A stretch of DNA of 64,000 nt from Termitomyces sp. T153 (lineage: Eukaryota > Basidiomycota > Agaricomycetes > Agaricales > Lyophyllaceae). The notes beneath the pieces were generated by a model, which searched no databases, was not told the DNA's origin, and saw only the letters and a program-made list of their open reading frames with translations. The stretch is from the NCBI GenBank assembly GCA_018296165.2, contig JACKQL020000001.1, positions 620,001-684,000 of the forward strand, written 5' to 3'. How positions within the stretch are numbered: the first letter of the stretch is position 1; each line of letters begins with the position of its first letter. Of this stretch, positions 58,489-64,000 are shown piece by piece. The position numbers and the translations under genes are program-made.

Positions 58489-60223
58489 CTACTTCTGAGA
58501 AGTTATCCCCACATCAAGCAACGCGATGATACCTTCTAACGCCTGTGAGCGACCTGTGTCATCCTCTGGAATTAGGGTGATACGCGCAGATAAACGGCTT
58601 GCAACACGGGCGGGGAGAGCCAGAGGACGTAGCGAACTTCGATGTTGAGGGGTAGGGATAGGCGGGCAGGATGGCAGGGCGTCAGCATCACCGGGGAGAG
58701 GCACCGGAACATCATCGCATTGACGGATACATGTTTCATACATCACTTTGGGAAATTCTGCGTATTGGAAAGTTGGTAGCTGGATGTTTGCATGGCCACC
58801 GTTGCTGATACAGTCATTTGCCGGCAAGATGGATAAGACGGACGTTGGCTGGGTCGCGAGCACACTGATTTCGTGTTGGTTTTGTTCAACCGGTGGTATC
58901 GTGTTGCGAACTTCTACAAGAGCGGATCTTGGTGCATTGTTTGTCTCTTTCAATTCTAGTCCAATTATTCTTCCCTCTGAGATCTGCTGGCTATTACCAG
59001 GCAGTTCATGCGTATTCTCCGAGACAGGCAATTCATCAACAAATTTTGGCTCGTCCTTGTCAGCTTCCTGCATAGTCGGACTTGGTGGCGCAGTTAGAAC
59101 GATCGTTGGCGATTTCACCGTAATAATGCCATCTGCGACATCAGAACTTTTTTCCGGAACATCCAGGGTATCAGCAACGGTATTTCGGGAGACGGGAACA
59201 GTCACTCGAGCAGGCGCAACGTCGGCCGTCGACAGATCATAAATTGTCGACTTCATCCGTGCATTTGTGAACGCCGGATGCGGCACAGCCTGAAGTGGGG
59301 TGTTTTTCTTCACAAGACAAGACTGTTTTCGTGGTCTTCGATTTCGCTTGTAGAAACCAAGTTGATATATCTCGGACTTGGTCGCTGTTATGTGTACATC
59401 GGTCAAGAAGGCAAAGAACGTGTTTCCATGAGATGCGAATGGGTCAGACTTGCCATACAGATCCTGCAGGTCTTGCGGGACCTCAGACACAGGAGCCTTT
59501 ACACCAGAAGACCAGGAGACCACAGAAACAGAGACACTACGCATTCGGTTCGCCACTGCTTCCAATGGTGTACGCGGGCTACAAGGTGATGTCCCATCAA
59601 GAGAGGTTCTACTAGAGCTGTTAGGGCTGAAGTTCAACCCCTTAGGGAGAGAAAGAAACGACGATGACCGCGACCATTTGCTGACCGTCAGAGGCTTTCC
59701 TTTGAACCCACGTCGCTGTCCGAGATTGCCGATGTGGACCTTGTCGCCATCGCTCAGAGGGCTGGCATTTGCTACAGATTCCCAATTATCGTCTTCAGGT
59801 CTAGTAACTGGTGCTGTCCACCTGAACGCGGTGGGATAATCCGACAGAGGCTTCTCGCGGGCGATCGGGATTGAGCTGAAGCTTTTTGTTTTAATTGGAG
59901 ATATGGGTGAAAGAATCAATCTTTTCTCGATTGGAGGACGTAAATCGGGTCCTGTCCGGTGATGCTGCAGACGAGGACGAGCTGATACTATGGTGCGACT
60001 GGGATTAGTTCCGATTCAAACGGCGATCTACAGAATGGGGACCTTGGTCTTCGGCGTCAAATGCCTGGAGCAGTGCCATCGTTTGTTGGGAACCGGTCAT
60101 TACGGTCGGCAATTCCTCGAGCGGTCGTGAACGCTTGAATAAAGATGCCAAAAGACATGCCAGCCATGAGATGAAGGACGTGATGGCTGTACAAAAATCG
60201 CCACCACCTTCCTTTGAAGCCAT
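58489..60223 (-). CDS. Hypothetical serine-rich protein with one N-terminal membrane segment
   Basis: Two exons on the minus strand. ATG at 60223 gives MASKEGGGDF and a hydrophobic stretch TAITSFISWLACLLASLF. Exon 1 ends in AFDAEDQ, and an intron of about 55 bp (GTCCCC...ATAG) joins it in phase 1 to VSARPRLQHH. The second exon runs to the stop at 58489, about 500 residues. It is Ser/Pro-rich and probably disordered, with conserved-looking pieces KRLILSPISPIKTKSF and FFAFLTDVHITATKSEIYQLGFYKR followed by a basic NRRPRKQ. No known domain was recognised. It shares a 600-bp divergent promoter region with the gene at 60831. The splice choice is my inference; the alternative acceptor leads to a stop. 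Confidence 0.6.
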
Positions 60224-60830
60224 GTCGAGCAATATTCTACCTAGATCCGGGATGTCGTTCGAGTGAAGGCTGCCAGAAACGCTACAAGTGGGTCATATAT
60301 ACTTTATGGCTGACTCTTGAGCGAGCTGCTGCGAAATTTTCAGATCCCGTGTCAGCCACCAGTGGCAAGTTTGGCCCGAGTAAGCAAGCATAAGAGACAA
60401 TAGTGGACGGCGAGGTCAAGATCAAGATTTTCGAGCCGAATAAGTGCTCGTGACAGATACGGCCAAGAACACCTTGCCTGTCGGCCCAATGTCGGCCTCA
60501 TGGACGCGATCTTGGCCCGGCACGTCGGGATACGTTGTCGTTTCTTCCAGAGAGATTTACCTGCTCGTGTGTTTCTTTACAAGGACTCAACTGGGGATGT
60601 GAGCTTGTAAGTAATCATTGATGCTCACAATCATGGGAAGAGTGCGGTGACGCGGGCCATGTGCGGGGGGGATCAGGACCCTGTGGCACGCGGTTTCACA
60701 CATAGAATGCTTCGAAGTTCGAAAGGATGATCTTCAGCTTCCCTCAAAAAGTTTAAAAGCTGTTTGGTGTGTAGTCAAAATAATTCCCTCGCCTTTCTCC
60801 TCCCTCACTAGTGAGTCCCCTCCGGCTAGT
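60224..60830. promoter_or_regulatory. Shared divergent intergenic region
   Basis: This is 607 bp between two head-to-head start codons. It must contain both promoters. No specific element could be assigned with confidence. Confidence 0.4.
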
Positions 60831-61641
60831 ATGGCGCCCAAAAACTATATCTGGATCACCATCTGGTTTGCGCTCACTGCCCCGCTCATGCTCTGGGATG
60901 CGGGCTACTGCCTTATGCGGTGAGGGCCATTCGAGTACTTATGGCAGCTGCGTTTTGGCTGAGAAAATCCTTGGTCCATGACTTGCAGACCACGGTCGAT
61001 GGTGGGAGGTGACCTTCACTGGATCTGGAAACCATACGAGCTGTACGAAAAGGTTGACTATGTAAGAAGCCCCATGCTTCCCCTTAGACATTGATGATGT
61101 ATGTATGTTCATTAGGTATATGGAGTTCAAGCCTATGAAAACGGGGAGGGGTTCGCTGGGGCAGCAGGTACGTTTCTATTACAACAGGGGTCGGTTTAAC
61201 TCTAACTCGGTGTCTAAAAGCTGTTCTCAATGTACTTGAAATAACAATGAATGTGTGTTGGTCATCTTAAATGCGATTGCTGGACGTCAACTGACTTAAT
61301 GACAGCTTATTTACCTCTACCTTGTTCATGTGAAGGTTTCCGACGTGGCACCCTTGTTTGGCTACACGGGTGCAGTAATGACCCTCGCGAAAACGTTACT
61401 GTACACCAGTCAAGAGTATTTTTGTAGCGGCTGTTCAACTGGACACAACGAACCCATGGTCGCATTCCTCTTTTGGATTATGCCAAATCTGTACGTCTAT
61501 CCCATATCTGCTGAGAACATGCTTTAATTTTTCTGTTTGGTATGTAGGGTGTGGGTTATTCTCTGCTGCCTAATCATATGGCGACTAGGGTCCGACATTA
61601 CCTGCCACATTCGGACCAGTGGTCAGCTAAAGACACAGTAG
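60831..61641 (+). CDS. Small multi-span membrane protein, EXPERA/emopamil-binding-like
   Basis: ATG 60831 starts MAPKNYIWITIWFALTAP. Introns: 60920-60988 (joining LMR-PRSMVGGDLHWIWKPY), then one after EKVDY (GTAAG...TTAG) leading to VYGVQAYENGEGFAG, one after GAA (GTACG...AAAAG) leading to VLNVLEITMN, one before LIYLYLVHVK, and one near 61490-61550. The product ends at TAG 61641. It has about four hydrophobic helices, conserved-looking DLHWIWKPY, and KTLLYTSQEYFCSGCSTGHN. Fungal relatives I recall are small uncharacterised proteins resembling sterol-isomerase-like (EXPERA) membrane proteins. That assignment rests on overall pattern, not on a catalytic motif. Confidence 0.62.
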
Positions 61642-61723
61642 AGTGGGCTAGATTTGACGGCTATACTACGTAATCGACTATAACAACCTCTTGAGCAAGC
61701 GTCGCGATCCACATTACACGACG
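61642..61723. other. Short spacer
   Basis: No feature was recognised between the stop of the membrane protein and the reverse-strand frame ending at 61724. Confidence 0.4.
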
Positions 61724-62086
61724 TCATTGCTCTGGCAGCACAAGATCGATAATTTTGATATCTACTCCCGCACAATAATTTGAATCAAATTTCATTAGAC
61801 TTAAACTTGGAATTTCAAAAACATCCGTGCATTTGAATTCTGAGACGTTCATGCCCGGTACGTCTGGTGCCACTGCGCAGCTGGGACATCGGATGGTGAA
61901 TTCAAAATACAGAGTGTGGTGCATTGAATCTGTTATCTTAGGGTGCAAGTCGTCGATCATATGTCTAAGGCGCGATCGAACGGAAATAGGGGCCGTCAGG
62001 AACAATTCACTCGACATAAATTCACCGGATCGAGATCCTACGGACGGCGCAAGGCGGCGCACCGGCGGTGGGGTGTACGGGGTCAT
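61724..62086 (-). CDS. Small open frame directly downstream of the receptor stop, uncertain
   Basis: A 120-residue reverse frame starts with a true ATG (MTPYTPPPVRR). It is in the same frame as the receptor tail, separated only by the TAG at 62093. It includes FTIRCPSCAVAPDVPG, with two cysteines, and no recognised domain. It may be a separate small gene or an extension of the receptor tail if the stop is spliced out or an error. I found no intron that keeps the frame open. Confidence 0.3.
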   Translation of the reverse strand: MTPYTPPPVRRLAPSVGSRSGEFMSSELFLTAPISVRSRLRHMIDDLHPKITDSMHHTLYFEFTIRCPSCAVAPDVPGMNVSEFKCTDVFEIPSLSLMKFDSNYCAGVDIKIIDLVLPEQ

Positions 62087-62092
62087 GGTCGC

Positions 62093-63942
62093 CTACAGAG
62101 CATCATAGAACCTGGTCCGTGCATTCGTAGAATGCTCATGGGGCCAAACATCAAGCGTGAATTCAGTCTCGGATGCTGTAGCCGTGCTGTACATCGATTC
62201 CGAAGTCGTAACACTCGAAGGTCGTCCGACGTCGTCCGAATCCGCTTCGTGAGGAAGAAGTGGAAGATCTTTCCACTGCAGACTGGTGCCATTCATGGCA
62301 TCTAAGCTCGAGAGGGAAATCTCGTTATTATCGTAAATATGACCATGCCCAGGCTCAACCCGGGTACTGTCCAAAGATTTTGCATCATTCTTCCAATGTG
62401 CAGAGTAGTCGTCTTGGTGTATTGTCGAATCCGTTAAGGGGATCCCTGTCCCCGTCTTTTGCGATTGGGGCGCAGTGACATCGCTGAGTCTGATCGAGCT
62501 GCTACTCCGTACAGTGGCTGATGAAGCAGTTATTGTTTTATCCAAATCGTGGCCAATGTTAGAGTTGGGCAGTGAATACGTCTCATAGCTTCTGCCAAGG
62601 AGAAAAATAAACCTCTACTACAACACTCGCGTTTAAATGAGCGTACCCGAAATCCCGTCGTCCCGCATCACGTCTGCTGCCTGTTCTGATCCTGTCAGAG
62701 AATGCTCTGTACACGTGCCAGCAACACCCTCTCGACTGATTAGAGAAGGCGAAGAGCGCGAGCAGAACTACGGCGCGCGCAACCATTGCCCAGCGCACTT
62801 CTTCCAACTTGAGCCGATGGCCCAGATCGGCACGCCACAGTTGAAAGGGAAACTCTACCACTATGGCATCCTTTTGAGCAGGTCCTGCCTTTATAAAAGT
62901 AGTAAAATGTCACTACCCACCATCATGCGTGTCTACCCAGGAAACCCACGGGGTCACTTGACCACGGGACGATATGACAATCCTCATAATGACACCAATT
63001 ATGCCGAGTATGATTTCTGTAGCAGTAAGGCACAGGAAGCGAAAGTACCAGCTGACGCCTGGACAAAGTTTTATTGGAAGATCATCCACTGTGCTTCGCC
63101 TAAACCGAATGAGGCTCATGACTATATACATTGCCCCTCAGAGTTTGAATCATCTCCGGTGGATGCCAATAAGCTTACAGCAATAGATGGTAGAAACCAG
63201 AGCGATAGCGAGTATGGGTCCCTCCGCAATCACATATGCAAGAGGCGTGTTAAACACAGAAGGCATGCACCCATAACCTTCGAAAATGTTGAAACGGAAT
63301 CGTTGTACAACGATGTCTGCCACCAGGTGGTTATGAGCAGTCAAAAGGGGACTCATTAGGTAGCTTACGGAGAAGCGCATACACGATAGGTACCCCAAGT
63401 CCAATGGACAAATCCAGAAGTAAACCTCGCCATCCCTATTCAAGGCAAGTCTGACAAAGTCATATAACTCTCTCAAGTCATCAGAGGCACTCACGTCTAT
63501 TTTGAATTTAGGGGCACATCTGGCCGTAAGATGATACAGATGTCGACTGATACATAATGAAGCTACTGGGAGCGCAATACCCACGATAGTCATGAACTTT
63601 GTTGCTACAATGATAAAGTACCGTGAGCAAGTAATATCCTTATTCTATTTAACAGGCATACAAATATCACACCAAACTGGGGCTATATTGGACATGGTAT
63701 CCCTCCACATGATCGAGTTTATGAAAAGGTTGAGGCAACCCAGGGACGTCCAGGCCATGTAGAGGCAAATGCCAGTGTTGTATAGTGGTGCTAATGATAT
63801 CGAGGTCATATGTCAGAATCATACCATTATAGACCGGATGATAGTGAAAGAACGCACATTTCAGGTGCCATGGGAGGGAAATGAGCACCAAGACGAATGA
63901 AATACAAGATAAGACAGAGAAAGACGTAGTGACGGCCGGCAT
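62093..63942 (-). CDS. STE3: STE3-type pheromone receptor (GPCR), possibly disrupted
   Basis: It is read on the minus strand from ATG 63942 (MPAVTTSFSVLSCISFVLVL ... LPWHLK). Introns keep the frame through YNTGICLYMAWTSLGCLN, FINSIMW, WCDI, TKFMTIVGIALPVASLCI, SRHLYHL, LLLDLSIGLGVPIVYALL and the diagnostic FRFNIFEGYGCMPS followed by FNTPLAYV (about 63250-63330). Later parts are YFRFLCLTATEII, VTPWVSWVDTH (near 62930) and a final helix FQLWRAD ... RWAMVARAVVLLALFAF. The long Ser-rich cytoplasmic tail ends FYDAL at 62093. STE3 receptors bind lipopeptide mating pheromones and signal through a G protein. Between 63150 and 63080 the frame cannot be joined without a shift, and the exon near 62900 is also uncertain, so this may be a pseudogene. 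No pheromone precursor gene was found nearby. Confidence 0.75.
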
Positions 63943-64000
63943 CACAGGAAATTAAGAAGTACGGAAAAACAGGTTCAAGGAATGAAGTGGGCACACCGTG
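63943..64000. other. Upstream edge of the receptor gene
   Basis: The first 58 bp upstream of the receptor start; no element was recognised before the window ends. Confidence 0.3.

Noticed and set aside
58748..59839. Plus-strand frames of 103-164 codons
   Set aside because: They mirror the reverse-strand hypothetical gene, which has the better start, intron and composition.
60300..62090. Lipopeptide pheromone precursor gene near the STE3 receptor
   Set aside because: Looked for a short frame ending in a CaaX motif and found none that could be defended; no claim of a mating-type locus is made.
62637..63359. A 240-codon plus-strand frame
   Set aside because: It is the complement of the pheromone receptor exons and introns, whose reverse-strand reading matches a known family.

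Overview
This window is from a filamentous basidiomycete, most likely an agaricomycete mushroom. The genes are dense with short GT-AG introns of about 47-60 bp, and the gene set is typical of the group: a sacsin-like Hsp90-type ATPase protein, a Tag1/DUF3712-type vacuolar membrane protein, a dysferlin-domain peroxin and a STE3-type pheromone receptor. The retrotransposons are also of families common in mushrooms. No tRNA, rRNA, CRISPR or bacterial-style operon was seen.

Layout. 1-9.4 kb: a giant intron-rich ATPase gene (32-6545), a small basic nuclear-looking protein (6888-7862) and a gene-poor spacer. 9.47-19.19 kb: one very large gene made of three repeated megamodules behind an N-terminal membrane anchor. 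19.8-56.7 kb: a roughly 37-kb nest of transposable elements with no evident host gene. 57-63.9 kb: a compact host cluster of a peroxin (+), a hypothetical protein (-), a small multi-span membrane protein (+) and a STE3 pheromone receptor (-).

The nest can be read as layers. The oldest parts (a Ginger-like integrase relic, a reverse-strand Ty3/gypsy copy, and long LTRs) have almost no CpG. Into an old long LTR (pieces at 29.6-29.9 and 56.1-56.2 kb) a long-LTR element inserted with target duplication GCAAG. Further long-LTR copies lie inside it, including a reverse solo LTR flanked by CCCCC. Last, an 11.1-kb Ty3/gypsy element (42525-53616, target duplication CCGC, two 1048-bp LTRs differing by only about 1.6%) landed inside one of these.

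Three points stand out. (1) The long-LTR, apparently non-autonomous family has no ordinary tRNA primer site. Its presumed primer site pairs perfectly over 12 nt with the predicted 5' end of its own transcript, and two copies differ at this site by a compensatory change, as expected for Tf1-type self-priming. (2) Both retroelement families carry a spliced protein gene on the opposite strand between the internal region and the 3' LTR. The Ty3 one reads as six exons with five phase-0 introns and a cysteine cluster. (3) The whole Ty3 element, coding and non-coding, is saturated with the pentamer CGCTA/TAGCG, absent at that density from its neighbours. A working hypothesis is an element-encoded DNA-binding protein with its own dispersed binding sites.
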